Below, piece by piece: positions 49,004-61,064 of a DNA stretch of 64,000 bases. Positions within the stretch are counted from its first letter, which is position 1. Each line of letters begins with the position of its first letter. The DNA comes from Sorex araneus. Lineage: Eukaryota > Chordata > Mammalia > Eulipotyphla > Soricidae. Below the pieces are notes generated by a model, which saw only the letters and a list, made by a program, of their open reading frames with translations, was not told where the DNA came from and searched no databases. Where the stretch lies: NCBI RefSeq assembly GCF_027595985.1, contig NC_073304.1, positions 139,611,211 to 139,675,210 of the forward strand, given 5' to 3'. The translations under genes and the position numbers were made by a program.

Positions 49004-49690
49004 TCTTTAGGATTTTCTAGTGTCATGTCATCTGCAAATAGTGATAGCTTTAACTCTTCCTTTCCTATCTGGATGCCCTTGATATCTTTTTCTTGCCTAA
49101 CTGCTATGTCAAGTACTTCCAGTACTATATTGAATAGAAGTGGTGAGAGTGGGCAACCTTGTCTTGTCCCTGATCTTAGAGAGAAGCCTTTTAGTTTTCC
49201 CCCATTGAGAATAATGCTTGCTGTAGGTTTGTGGCAGATGGTTTTGATTATACTGAGGAAAATTCGTTCAACTCCCAGATTGTTGAGGGTTTTTATCATA
49301 AATGGTTGCTGGATCTTGTCAAATGCCTTCTCTGCATCTATTGATGTGATTATATGGGTTTTTTTTTTCTTTTTGGGTCACACCTGTCTCTGAACTCCCA
49401 TAGGAAGGATCCTTGTATACAGAGCCAGGAGTAAGCCCTGCTTAATGAGGTCCCAAAACAATAAAACAAAATCAAAAATAAATAAAAGAAGAGCGTCTTC
49501 ATAACAATCTAGAAAGAAAGAAATTTATACCTCAAAATCAACACATGGGTCGTCTGGTTTTTAGAGTATTTTAATTTTTGTGTTGAACTATACGTGAGAT
49601 CTGTATTTTAAAAAGATTAGTTTGTCTATAAATTAATTTAGACTTCTCCATAAGTTAAAGAATATTGCCATACAAGACTTTGAGATTTCA

Positions 49691-49867
49691 GGGGCCGGAG
49701 GATAGCACAGCGGGTAAGGCGTTTGCCTTGCACGTGGCCGACCAGGTTCGATCCCTGGCATCCCATATGGTCCCCCAAGCATCGCCAGGAGTAATTCCTG
49801 AGTTCAAAGCCAGGAGTAACCCCTGAGCATCGCTGGGTGTGACCCAAAAAGCAAAAAAAAAAAAAAA
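49691..49867 (+). mobile_element. young tRNA-derived SINE with 17-bp TSD
   Basis: Full-length with an A18 tail. Perfect TSD 'aagactttgagatttca' at 49674-49690 and 49868-49884. One base is missing in the head ('ccggaggatagc'). Confidence 0.95.
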
Positions 49868-49896
49868 AAGACTTTGAGATTTCAAATTTTGATTTA

Positions 49897-50090
49897 GGGG
49901 CTGGAGCTATAGCCCAGCTGGTAGGGCATTTGCCTTGCATGCAGCCCACCCAGGTTCGATTCTCAGCATCCCATATGGTCCCCTGAGCACCTCCATGAGT
50001 AATTCCTGAGTGTAAAGCCAGGAGTAACCCCTGTGCATCTCCAGATGTGACCCAAAAAGCAAAACAAAAACAAAAACAAACCCAAAAAAA
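49897..50090 (+). mobile_element. tRNA-derived SINE (SOR-type)
   Basis: Inserted 12 bases after the TSD of the previous SINE, with a mixed A-rich tail. Flanks 'aaattttgattta' and 'caagttttgattta' suggest a TSD. Confidence 0.9.
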
Positions 50091-50715
50091 ATATCAAGTT
50101 TTGATTTAAACAACTATGAACTTTTGTACTATAATATCAGAAGAATTTTAGATTTGTTAGCATATTAAATATGGCACTTTTACCATGCTTACATCGCAAA
50201 ATCAAAAGTAGTTATTTCTTAGTAGTAACAACAGGTCTTGTTTAATTAGCACTCGCTACAAATGAAAAACTAAGCAGCAATTTCTTGTTTGATTCTCACA
50301 GTTAACTCTATTAAGATAGGCACCATTTTACCCTAAATTCATAGGAGAGAAATACCAAGGCTAGGTTAATATAGTCATTAAATGACAGAAAAGGTATCAG
50401 GATCCAGGTGAAGTAAAGCGGTGTACTTTATTGAATGTTCTTTTTAACGATTCAAATGCAAAATTGGTTTGTTTGTTTGAGCCTCTAACTGAAAAGCAAT
50501 AAAATGGAATCTAGCACTATACAAAGTAGGTGCACAATTTGGTACCTGGATAAGACTATTATGTAGATTTGGTAACATTACTTGTATGACCATTTCTGAG
50601 CTATGTTCAAAGTTTACTTCATAAAGCAAATAAATGCTAGACTTCACATCAGTTCATAAAACACTTAGGAAATGCTAAACTGTGGAACAGGATAAAATAT
50701 TGTGTTTCAGGTTAC

Positions 50716-51785
50716 TTGGGTTTTCCTGTTTGCTTATCTAGTTTATGGTGTCTCTACAAACAAATTTATTTATGTTGCTCAGGATCATGCACCTTCAATC
50801 TAGAATTCTCGAGGAGCATTTCCCTTCAAATACTGTCTCTTCTCCACTCCATCCCCCCATTAGGCATGTTACAGCTTTTGTTGGGGTCCCATGGTCAGTT
50901 CTTGCATAATCTATCCTATTATTTTACTGTTCTGTCCTCTTTGCTTTCCATCCCCCAGGATTCCACCGCATCTCAAACTCAAACATTCAACTCTGTCCAT
51001 CTAACAACCGCACAGGATTCCTCCGTTTCTGCTCTTGTTCTCATCACTAACCTTATGCTTAACTGCTTGATACTTCATGTAGGTTGTAGTTAAGATTGAT
51101 ACATTGTGAGGAGAGAGACTGACGTCAGAAAGAAAATATTGGAAGAAAATATGAATTGGCTTAGCAGTTTCTGAAAATGGGGAGGATCATTGGTAGCTTG
51201 ATATTTGGTAGTAGAATGATTCAATTTGTGGTAAAGAGTTAGAATAAGAGTTTCTAGTCTCTATCTAAAAAATATACTAGTGGTGTTGATTTTTGCAAAA
51301 TGTGAAAATTATGAAATGTCATTTTTTCTTATAATTTTTCCCAAAGGGAGGAATATGGATTTTGCAGAAGGTCAGTAAATATTCTCTTGAGTTCAAAAAA
51401 GAGATTTAGACAAGACTGTTAAATAAATGGTTTGTGAACTATTTTTTGATGACAGTGCATTACTTGTATGACTTTTTAAAAGTCCTTTTCTTTTGATTTT
51501 TTAAAATAAATTAGATCACTGGCCTAGATTTGCCTCAGAGATGCCTTGAGAAATAGTATCTTCCCAGCCACAGAGTTGTTTGATTTAGGGAAGGCAAAAT
51601 GAGCTCAGTGGGCTCTGCCCCTGGGTAAATTGTTTTTAATTCTTATCATTTTAAATATGTATTATGGTGCTGTAGTAATATAAAAATAATAAAAATATTC
51701 TATATTGTTCTGCATCTCTGCCTTCAGATACTAATATGGTCACCCCAGTCTTTTTTAAGTAGTTGTATCCTTGAAGACAGGTTTC
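50716..51785. other. AT-rich intergenic stretch
   Basis: About 1 kb without young repeats. Positions 50716-51095 have an open frame on the plus strand (125 codons), but I recognise nothing in it and see no splice or start context that supports a gene. Confidence 0.6.
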
Positions 51786-51799
51786 CAGCCTCTGACTTT

Positions 51800-53635
51800 T
51801 TTTTTTATAATAAATTTATTTATTTTTAATTAATGAATCACCATGAGGGTACAGTTACAGATTTATACACATTTGTGCTTATGCTTCCCTCATACAAAGT
51901 TCGGGAACCCATCCCTTCACCAGTGCCCATACTCCACCACCAGTAAACCCAGCATCCCTCCCATCCTCCCCAATAGCATCTTCCCCCACCCCACCCTGTC
52001 ACTGTGGCAGGGCATTCCCTTCTGTTCTCTCCCTCTAATTAGCTGTTGTGGTTTGCAATAAAGGTGTTGAGTGGCCACTGTGCTCATTCTCTAGCCCTCA
52101 TTCAGCCTGCAACTCCCTTCCCCCGCATGGCCTTCGACTACATTATAGTTGGTGATCCCTTCTCTGAGTTGCCCTTTCCCCAGAATGTGAGGCCAGCCTC
52201 CAAGCCATGGAGTCAACCTCCTGGTACTTGTTTCTACAATTCTTGGGTGTTAGTCTCCCACTCTGTTATTCTATATACCATAGATGAGTGCAATCTTTCT
52301 ATGTCTGTCTCTCTCTTTCTGACTCATTTCACTCAGCATGAAACTTTTCATGCCGATCCACTTAAATAAAAAATTCATGACCTCCTTTTTTCTGACAGCT
52401 GCATAGTATTCCATTGTATAGATGTACCAAAGTTTCCTCAACCAGTCATCCATTCTAGGGCATTCGGGATTTTTCCAGATTCTGGCTATTGTAAACAGTG
52501 CTGCGATGAACATACATGTGCAGATGCCATTTCGATTATACTTTTTTGCCTCTTTGGGATATATTCCCAGCAGTGGTATTGCTGGGTCAAATGGGAGCTC
52601 AATTTCTAATTTTTTGAGAATCGTCCATATTGTTTTCCAGAAGGGCTGAACCAATTGGCATTCCCACCAGCAATGTAGAAGGGTCCCTTTCTCCCATACA
52701 TCCTCTCCAACAGCGGTTGCTTTTGTTCTTTTGGATGTGCGCTAGTCTCTGTGGTGTGAGGTGGTATCTCGTGGTTGTTTTGATCTGCATCTCTCTGATG
52801 ATTAGTGATGTAGAGCACTTTTTCCTGTGCCTTTTGGCCATTCGTATTTCTTCCTTGGTAAAGTTTCTGTTCATTTCTTTGCCCCATTTTTTGTTGGGGT
52901 TGGATGTTTTCTTCTTGTAGAGTTCAACCAGTGCTTTATATACTATTGATATCAACCCCTTATCTGATGGGTATTGTGTAACTATCCTTTCCCATTCTGT
53001 GGATAATCTTTGTATTCTGGTCACTGTATCTTTTGCGGTGCAGAAGCTTTTTAGTTTAATGTAGTCCCATTTGTTGATCTCTGTTTTTACTAGATTGCTT
53101 AGTTCCGTGTCACCTTTGAAGATACCTTTATCTTCAATATCGTGGAGGGTTTTGCCGACCTTGTCTTCAATGTACCTTATGGTTTGTGGTCTGATGTTGA
53201 GGTCTTTAATCCATTTTGATCTGACTTTTGTGCATGGTGTCAGTCAAGGTCTAAGCCCATTTTTTTGCATGTGGTTGTCCAGTTGTGCCAGCACCATTTG
53301 TTAAAGAGGCTTTCCTTGCTCCACTTCACATCTCTTGCTCCCTTATCAAAGATTAGATGATCATACATTTGGGTTGTGTGTAAGGATATTCCACCCTGTT
53401 CCATTGGTCTACGGCTCTGCCTTTGTTCCAGTACCATGCTGTTTTAATTGTTACTGCTTTGTAGTAAAGTTTGAGGTTGGGGAGGGTGATGCCTCCCATC
53501 ATCTTTTTCCCAAGAATTGTTTTAGCTATCCTTGGACGTTTGTTGTTCCATATGAATTTTAAGATTGCTTGATCCATTTCTTTGAAGAATGTCATGGGTA
53601 TCCTTATAGGGATCGCGTTGAATCTATATAATGCT
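51800..53635 (-). mobile_element. LINE-1, 5'-truncated, with 14-bp TSD
   Basis: An 1836-base insertion bounded by exact repeats 'cagcctctgacttt' at 51786-51799 and 53636-53649. The minus strand encodes the C-terminal part of ORF2: KKLEIELPFDPAIPLLGIYP, then MFIAALFTIARIWKNP and WYIYTMEYYAAVRKKE at 52271-52654. The segment at 52599-53595 is upstream ORF2 in shifted frames. It is non-functional. Confidence 0.95.
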
Positions 53636-53684
53636 CAGCCTCTGACTTTGAATCTGTGTTTGCTCTGACTATTCAAATGTGATT

Positions 53685-53858
53685 TTTTTTTTTTTGGGTC
53701 ACACCCGGCGAGGCACAAGGTACAGGGGTTACTCCTGCCTCTGCAATCAGGAATTACTCCTGGTGGTGCTCGGGGGACCACATGGGATTCTGGGAATCAA
53801 ATTCAGGTCGGCCACATGCAAAGCAAATGCCCTACCTGCTGTGCTACTGCTCCAGCCC
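53685..53858 (-). mobile_element. tRNA-derived SINE with 12-bp TSD
   Basis: Minus copy with a small duplication ('gcacaaggtacaggggtt'). TSD 'tcaaatgtgatt' at 53673-53684 and 53859-53870, just right of the L1. Confidence 0.94.
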
Positions 53859-53870
53859 TCAAATGTGATT

Positions 53871-54190
53871 CTTAGCCCCGCAGCTGAAGACCTCTGGAAC
53901 CCAGCCACAGCCATGCTCAAGGCCACTCTCCACAGGCTAGGACAAGACTCACGAATAAAGGAACCGGCAGAGGAACCCAGGTGTGCGGGACCCGGGGCTG
54001 AGCTCTCCAAGCCTGCGCATATCAGGTCTGGAACTTCTTCACCCAGATCCCTCATTTTCCAGTAGCTTGGCAGCCACACCCACCAACTGCCCTGGGCACT
54101 GTGTAATCCCATCAAGGGCCAAGATCCAGAGACTATAAAACAAAGCTCCCGGAAGCATGCGGCCTCAACCTCTTATGGCCTAGTTCTCCC
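53871..54190. other. GC-rich block of unknown origin
   Basis: Unlike its AT-rich surroundings, it contains 'gaacccaggtgtgcgggacc' and 'acaaagctcccggaagcatg'. It joins directly to the long-body SINE portion at 54190, so it may be part of one composite repeat. I found no gene in it. Confidence 0.4.
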
Positions 54191-54460
54191 TCTCAGAGAA
54201 TCTGGCAAGGTACTGAGAGCATCCTGTCCTCACGGCAGAGTCTGGCAAGCTCTCCGTGGCGTATTCAATATGCCAAATACAGTAACAATGACGAGTCTCA
54301 TTCCCCTTACCCTGAAAGAGCCTCCAATGTGGCACCGCTGGGAAGAACGAGTAAAGTGAGGCTGCTGAAATCTCAGGGCTAAGACGAATGGAGACGTTAC
54401 TGGCGCCCGCTCGAGAAAATCAATGATCAACGGGATGACAGTGATATCCTGATATAGTGA
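54190..54460 (+). mobile_element. long-body SINE body without the tRNA head
   Basis: Shares 'ctctcagaga', 'caatatgccaaatacag' and 'atcaacgggatgacagtg' with the elements at 30205 and 61065. About 95 extra bases (54298-54395) separate the two halves of the body. Confidence 0.7.
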
Positions 54461-54579
54461 ATATTTCAACACCAATCTTTCCACCAGTGTCAACCTCCCT
54501 CCACAGTGCCCATACTCCAACCTCCCACCACCTCCCCTCAGAAATCTGGGGAGGAGTTATGATCAATAAGAATATGCTT

Positions 54580-54756
54580 TTTTGTTTGTTTGTTTTTTGG
54601 GTCACACTCCACGATGCACAGGGGTTACTCCTGGCTCTGCACTCAGGAATTACTCCTGGAGGTGCTCGGGAGACCATATGGGATACTGGGAATTGAATCT
54701 GGGTCGGCTGTGTGCAAGGCAATGGCCCTACCCGCTGTGCTATCGCTTAGCCCTAG
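54580..54756 (-). mobile_element. tRNA-derived SINE (SOR-type)
   Basis: Minus copy ending 'gctatcgcttagcccta'. Flanks 'aataagaatatgctttt' and 'agaataagctttc' suggest an aged TSD. Confidence 0.9.
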
Positions 54757-54759
54757 AAT

Positions 54760-56655
54760 AAGCTTTCTACTGGTATTCCAGTCGAGGGTCTGAGCTGACA
54801 CAAGAGGACAGGATCTGGTTTGGTGCCAATCTGAAGAGAAGGACACTGGAGAACTCTCAGAATTGAAGGTAGGGTCAGGAAGCCCGATTGAAGGTGATAC
54901 AACCGGGAATGGAAGTCTAGGTCGGGCAAATCCCTGCCCAGGACAAGCACTGCTGGAAGCAAAGTGCCAGGGGCCCTGACCCTGCAGTCTTGTGGATCCC
55001 ACAGCGGAAGGGCTTCCCCGAGCAGTCTGCTTCCCCTCACCAGCTTCTCAGTGTCATGCAGTGATGCTTACCGGCCAGGGTCTTGATCACAGAAGTAGGC
55101 CTAAACTGCAAAGGAACCTGGGGAAAATGAGTCTTCTGGCTTTTCCATTGCTTCTGTAGAAATGTGGGTTTGTAAGGCAGGAAGTCCCCAAACATAGGAT
55201 GTTCACCAGTTTGTAAACTGGCGAATAAGATGACAGATGCCCTTTCTGTATCAAGCAGGCTTTTGGGGAGTTACAAAGTTTCAGCACCTATGAGGCTGTG
55301 AGGATAGTAGTGCAGTAGTGAGGGTGCTCACCTTGCACACTGCTGATCCAGGTTCAATTCCCTGGTGACGCCTATGGTCCTCTGAGGCAGGAGTGATTCC
55401 TGAGCTCAGATCCAGGAGTAAGCCCTGAGCACCAGAGTGTGGTCTCTCCCACAGGACCCTTCCCCCAGCCCCCCCAAGCAAACAAACAAACAAAAAACAA
55501 ATAACAAGCTGTTGACATTCCAGCATTTGCACTGTTTCCCCAGCTTCTGGAAACTTCCTCCAGTCCCCTCTGGGGGAGGGAGATACTGGGGGGCATCGGT
55601 GGCTGAATGGCACACTGTAGAGGTTCTAATATTTGGGTAGTGGAGGAACGTGGGGTGCTAGTCCATTGTCAGCCCTCACTGTGACCCCGTGCTGGATCTG
55701 CACCTCAGGTAAGCGCCCATGAGGCTCTCCAGAGAGAAGCCACAGATCTCCTCAAGAAAGTGAGGGAGGTCCCTGGGCAGGTCCTGAGTGGGCATGGTGC
55801 TCTTTAAAACACTAGGAACAGAAGGGAAACTGGGGACATCGCTGAAGTTCCTTGATAGGCACGGTGAACGGGTAGGTGTTGGAACAATGCGCCTGAAACT
55901 CAATCATAAATATCTTTGTAACTGTGTAATTCACAGTAATTAAAAAACAAAAGCCCTATGCGGAACAATCTCTTCTTCCATGACTCAAACCTCCCTCTCT
56001 TTTCAGCTACCCCCCACGTATATTCCAGTGGACCTGCTGCTTCTGGTTACTGAGCCTGTTCGAGTTTCTGTGGGGCAAAGACGGGCTTCTGGCAGTGGCC
56101 TCTGGGGCCACTGTCCCCCATAAACAATAGCCAGACTCTAAGGCCACTTCCAGAACTATTTGGACTCTTGCAAGTACATTCCAGTTTTAGCAAGAATCCT
56201 GCTAAGTCAGTTTAATCAGATTCCTCCTCTTTCATATCTGACTGCTTTTTCCTGTTTTTAACCCAAGTCTCATGCTGGGCTAGTTGAACTTAGACTGTTT
56301 CTTATTCTTATTCCTGATGTTTTCTTGCAGTCATTTTCCACCCACCAACACCTCCACCCTGTGCCTTGACGGAAAATTTCCATTTGCTCCTGCTGTATCT
56401 GAAGGAGAATCCACTTTTTCTCTCCTCTCCAGCGGTGGCCCTGTGCCCACAGAGGGAACCTCCTGCCCTGAGCAAAGCATTCCTTAGCACGTCTGAGCAG
56501 GGATGGTTGAATCTCCATTTCCTCAACAGCTAGACCTCTGACTTTCTGCTACATTGTGTCAGTTACCACTCCTCTGTCTGAGTCCTGTCTTTATAGATTA
56601 CGGTCTGGGAGACTTGTGCTCCTAATTTCATTAGAGTTAAAGTTTGAGAGTACGT
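54760..56655. other. intergenic stretch
   Basis: One old plus SINE (55290-55445) and otherwise unrecognised, moderately GC-rich sequence. Open frames here lack homology I can see or a paired splice pattern. Confidence 0.6.
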
Positions 56656-56671
56656 GTTTACAGATATTTAT

Positions 56672-56855
56672 TTATTTATTTATTTATTTTCTTTTTGGGT
56701 CACACCTGGCGATGCACAGAGGTTACTCCTGGCTCTGCACTCAGGAATCACCCCCTGGTGGTGCTCAGGGGACCATATGGGACGCTGGGAATCCAACCCG
56801 GGTTAGCCTCGTGCAATGCAAACGCCCTACCTATTTTGCTATTTCTCCAGCCCCT
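56672..56855 (-). mobile_element. tRNA-derived SINE (SOR-type)
   Basis: Minus copy with a TTTA tail. Flanks 'gtgtttacagatattta' (56655-56671) and 'gtgtttaaagatattta' (56856-56872) are a 17-base TSD with one mismatch. Confidence 0.94.
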
Positions 56856-56916
56856 GTGTTTAAAGATATTTAAAATACATTTGCATTATTTTATTCAATA
56901 TAGCTACAGATATTTC

Positions 56917-57098
56917 TTTTTTTTTTTTTTTTGCCTTTTTTGGGTCACACCCAACGATGCACAGGCATTATTCCTGGCTCTGCACTCAGGAATTACTCCT
57001 GGCGGTACTCAGGGGACCATATGGGATGCTGAGAATAGAACCCAGGTTGACTGCGTGCAAGGCAAATGCCCTACACGTTGTGCTATTGCTCCAGCCCC
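56917..57098 (-). mobile_element. tRNA-derived SINE (SOR-type)
   Basis: Second of three consecutive minus SINEs, with 'gggtcacacccaacgatgc' and the end 'gctattgctccagcccc'. Confidence 0.9.
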
Positions 57099-57121
57099 AA
57101 TATTTTCTTTTAGATGTTTTG

Positions 57122-57280
57122 TCTTTTTTTTTTTCTTTTTGGGTCACACCCGGCGTTGCACAGGGGTTACTCCTGGCTCATGCACTCAGGTGCTTGGGTG
57201 AGCACACGGGATGCTGGGGATCGAACCTGGGTCAGTCGGTGCAAGGCAAGCATCCTACCCACTATGCTATCAGTCCAGCC
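57122..57280 (-). mobile_element. internally deleted tRNA-derived SINE
   Basis: Third consecutive minus SINE. The middle 'aattactcctggcggtg' is missing. Flanks 'tttgtcttttt' and 'tttgtctctttt' suggest a TSD. Confidence 0.88.
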
Positions 57281-57318
57281 CTTGCTTTGTCTCTTTTGAC
57301 AGTACCAGTGAACAATAC

Positions 57319-57460
57319 TGCCAACCCTTATTGCCTTTTTACAAAAAAGTTTGGCTCCATGGAGCCAGAATGATAGTACAGCAGGTAAGGTATGCCAACC
57401 CTTATTGCCTTTTTACAAAAAAGTTTGGCTCCATGGAGCCAGAATGATAGTACAGCAGGT
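57319..57460. repeat. exact tandem duplication, period 74
   Basis: The 68-base segment 57319-57386 is repeated without a difference at 57393-57460, separated by 'aaggta'. The unit includes the first ~25 bases of a plus SINE head, so that SINE now has two starts. Confidence 0.96.
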
Positions 57461-57464
57461 CATG

Positions 57465-60400
57465 GCTGACCTGGCCTTAATCCTGGCATGGTCCCCGAGC
57501 ACCACCATAAGTGATCCCTGAGTGCAAGAGCCAGGAGTCAGCCCTGAGCACTGCCAGATGTGGGCCCAAAACTTACGTAACAAAAATTATCTAAGAACGT
57601 TGGCCCTGACTGCTTACTTATGTCCATTTCTTTTGGGGGTGAGAAATAGCACAGTGGGTAGGGCACTTGCCTTTAACATGGCTAACTTGGGTTTGATCCT
57701 CAGCACTACATATGGTCTTCTGAGCCCTGCCAGGAGTGATTCCTGAGCATATAGCCCAGGAGTAAGCACTGAGCACCACCAGATGTGGCCAAAAATAAAC
57801 CAACAAAAGAAAAAAAATTATTTCTTTTTTCATAACACTTATTTCAGACCAGCCAGTCAACCCAAACAATTAGGGCCTAAAAGAGCCTGGAGGTGCAGCA
57901 ATACCTATAGTTTAGTAAGTCATCCTTGAAAATGATTTACTTGTTTAAGAGATAAGTAATAATAATAATAATATATTATGTTATATATAATAAATAGAAA
58001 TATATTTAAATATACTTATGTTTACATATAATTAGTATATTATTTTTGGACTAATCTAAGAACAAATAATTTATAATTTTTCTCTGGGGAAGTATTTTGC
58101 AAAATTTTTAATGTCTTACTTGCAAATGTACACAGTATGCAGAAGTTGGGAACTGTTGATGAAGTGCCTTATAGGAAACAAGTTCTTAAATTCTGAGCGG
58201 CCTGATAGCATTCAGAGCAGGGGTGTTTTGCGGGGGCCCACCTGGTGGTGCTCAGGGCTTACTTCTGCCTCTGTGCTCAGAGGCTACTCTTAGCAGGGCT
58301 CGGGGTGTCATATGGGGTTCTGGAGATGGAACCCTGGTCGGCTGTGTGCAAGGCAAGCGCTCGTCCCACCATATTATCTCTCTAGTCCCAGTTTTGTTTG
58401 CTTGGGCATAGGTTTTATATCATGAAAGCTGCTAGATGCTGCTCTCAACAGAGGCCCAAACACAGACACTGAAATTCGTGATGGTTTCTTCTTGGGAGAG
58501 AGCACAAAAGACTGGTGCGCTTACTTTCCGTATGGGAGGCCTGGGCTCAGTCTCTGGCACAGGAAGGGAAGGGAGAAGAGGAGGAGGAGAAGGGAAAAGA
58601 GGAGGGAAGAAGAGGGGAAGGGAGGGGAGGAATAGAGAGAGATAGTATAGGGCTTAAGGTCTTGTTTTGGTCAACCCTGGTTAGGTCTTTAAACACTGCT
58701 AGAAATGACCCCCCAAGCACAGAGCCAAGTGTAGCTCCTAAGCACTGCTGGGTATTTCTCCCCATTCCCCCCCCCCACACACACACCTATCCCCAAAAGC
58801 AAAAGTGGGAGGAATTAAGCTTTTCCTTGGATTTTGGAAGCATGCATATATTTTCCTTCAGACATCACTCCATTTGATGATTATACTTTATTTTCTTTCT
58901 CTATAAAAAGACATTGCTGTGTGCTGGAGAAATAGTACAGAGAATAGGGGATTGCACATGACCCACCCAGGTTTGATCCCCTGGACCACATATGATTCCC
59001 TGAGCACTGCCATGAGTGCTTAGGGCTTTCACCTGGCGCTATGCTCAGAGATCACTCCTGGAGCTTATGCTTGGGATCGAACCAAGGTTGACCATGTACA
59101 AGGCAAGCATCTTAATCCTTGGGCCATTTCTTTGGCCCAATAAAACATTTTTTTTAATCTTCATTGGGTAAATATTTATAAGTTAACATGTAACTTGGGA
59201 ACATCTAGGCTTGTGCAGGAAAAATAGTCTAGTGGGTCAGTAAGGCACTTGCCTCATATGCGTCTTCCCCAGATTCCATTGCTGGCATCCCATATAGTCT
59301 ACTGAACACCACCAAGAGTGATTTCTCGGAGCAGAGCAAGGAGGAAGCCTAAACATCATAGTCCCCAAACAGAACAGAATAATCATAATAAGCAGATATG
59401 GTAAAAAAAAAAAAAGCATCTTGCCCTGAACAATGAAAGAATCTTTGGGTATGACTCAAAAAGGTAAACTCCTATATCCAAAGGAAATAATTAAAAGTAC
59501 TGCTTCTTTCCTTGTCTGCTGGAAAAGGCGTGGGCCACATGCGCTGGTGCTCAGGAGTGATTCCAGGCTCTGTGTTCAAGGGTGATCCCTGGTTGTGCTC
59601 GGGGAACCATAGGGATTTGTGGGGATTTGGGTGGGTTGGCTGTGTACAAGGCAAGCGCCTTACCCCCTCAACTATCTCTCCAGTCCCATCTTCCTTTTGT
59701 CTCATGATCCAAGTTTTGGATAATTCCCCTTGACTGCATCCCAGAGACCTCCTTCAGGATCTCAGGATCCAGGACTCAGCTGCTTAGTTGCCAGCTCTGC
59801 CCAAGAATTTCTGATTTACCAAACAATGTAGATGAGCCAAGTATTAATAGGAGGTATTTTGAGAGCTTCCTGTAAGAGACCAAATTTGTGGAGCCCTTGA
59901 AGGATCTTTCTGGTAAAAGCTTGCTGATATGTCCTGGTGTTTTTTCATCTTTGATTCAATCTCTGTCAAAATGAACATAAGACTCTCCTGATCTGGGTAC
60001 ATTTTCAGAGAACAAAGTCAGTATACAATTGTGTACTGATTGTATTAGAGATAGAAACAAAACAAAAAAAAAGGGAACAAAACAAAAATTTAAGTGGCAA
60101 ATGTCAGGGCTGGAGAGAGAGTATAGCAGATAGGGTGCTTTCCTTGCCTGTGGCAGATCAGTTCAATCCCAGGCATCCCATGTGGCTCCCTGAGCTCACC
60201 AGAAGTGATTCCTGAGTGTAGAGGCAGGAGTAAGCCTTGAGCACTGCATAATGCAAATAAAAACAGAATGGCAGATGTCAAAGAAGCAGTGGAATGAGGG
60301 TCTCTTAGTGACAGAAATTCACACAAGGAAACTAAAGGACACATTTTTTAGGGCATCTGTGATCTAATGTCTGATAGCATGCAGAGCTTTGGGTTCCAAG

Positions 60401-61060
60401 GGGAACTGTTTTAACTGCCAAAATTAAATGTTTTAAGAGTAATCACCTGGGGTGTTGAGTTGGGTGAAGTTGATGGTCTTCTTTGATCTTTCCTGGCCTA
60501 TGCTCCTGCAGGGGGAGGTGGGGGGGCAGAGGGGGCGGTTGTCTGTACTGGAGCCAGGTACTGGTATAGGTCTTATCAGGCATTGGTTCCTGTGTTCACA
60601 GGTGGGTTCCAAAAGCCTTAGGGCTAGTGGGTTACTTCTCAGGAATTCATTGCCGTGAGAATAGTTGTGGAACTGGACTGGTACTCTCCCTCCAAGATAG
60701 CTGGAGTGTGTGTTGGGGGGGAGTGGGGGGGAACTTCTGGGTTTTCTGGTGGCTAGGGTGAGGTAGTTTGGGGGACTTGACCTGCCCCCCATTCTGAGAA
60801 CACTTCCGAGTTTCCAGCTGGTAGATTGGTACCACCTGGGAAGATTCAGCTGCTAATCATTCTTTCTCAGATTAATTATGGAGCTGGGTAAGGCCCTTAC
60901 CTTTCACGAAGCCTACCAACACTCAATTTTTGAGATTTCATATGGCACACAACCAGGAGTGGTTTCGCAATATAGAACCCAGAGTAAGCCCTGTGCACTC
61001 CGGGTGTGATCCCCAAATTAAAAATATTAATAATGATAATAATGTAGTACTGTATAATAA
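57465..61060. other. intergenic stretch dominated by old SINEs
   Basis: Diverged SINEs near 57480-57580, 57630-57800 and 58655-58770 (plus), 58230-58390 (minus), 58925-59010 (plus) and 59020-59140 (minus). More lie at 59215-59360 (plus), 59525-59685 (minus) and 60105-60260 (plus). There is also a (GGGAA)-type purine tract at 58562-58650 and G-rich stretches around 60505-60775. No gene was recognised. Confidence 0.65.
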
Positions 61061-61064
61061 TGTA

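Larger units (their letters stand above)
46531..49365 (-). mobile_element. LINE-1, 5'-truncated in ORF2, interrupted by two SINEs
   Basis: The left end is the L1 3' untranslated block. Moving right, the minus strand encodes ORF2 remnants, including a reverse transcriptase piece at 48934-49299 with [20 protein letters not shown] and LFADDM (the catalytic Asp-Asp). Frames are broken by stops, so the copy is dead. SINEs at 48412-48604 and 48852-49003 were inserted later. Its 5' end abuts a SINE fragment near 49366. Confidence 0.9.
49366..50715. other. intergenic stretch with two adjacent SINEs
   Basis: Includes a 5' SINE scrap (49366-49440), then two plus SINEs (49691-49867 and 49897-50090). 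AT-rich sequence with no recognised element runs to 50715. Confidence 0.7.

Noticed and set aside
48934..49299. Reverse transcriptase open frame as a host or defence gene
   Set aside because: It is part of an L1 ORF2 with broken flanking frames and an L1 3' end at 46.5 kb.
50716..51093. 125-codon open frame in unique sequence
   Set aside because: No recognised similarity, ordinary base composition and no promoter or splice evidence. Length alone is weak support.
56644..57201. 185-codon open frame, the longest in the window
   Set aside because: It lies within three consecutive SINEs in inverted orientation; the repeated '[14 protein letters not shown]' phrases are SINE translation, found in dozens of frames.
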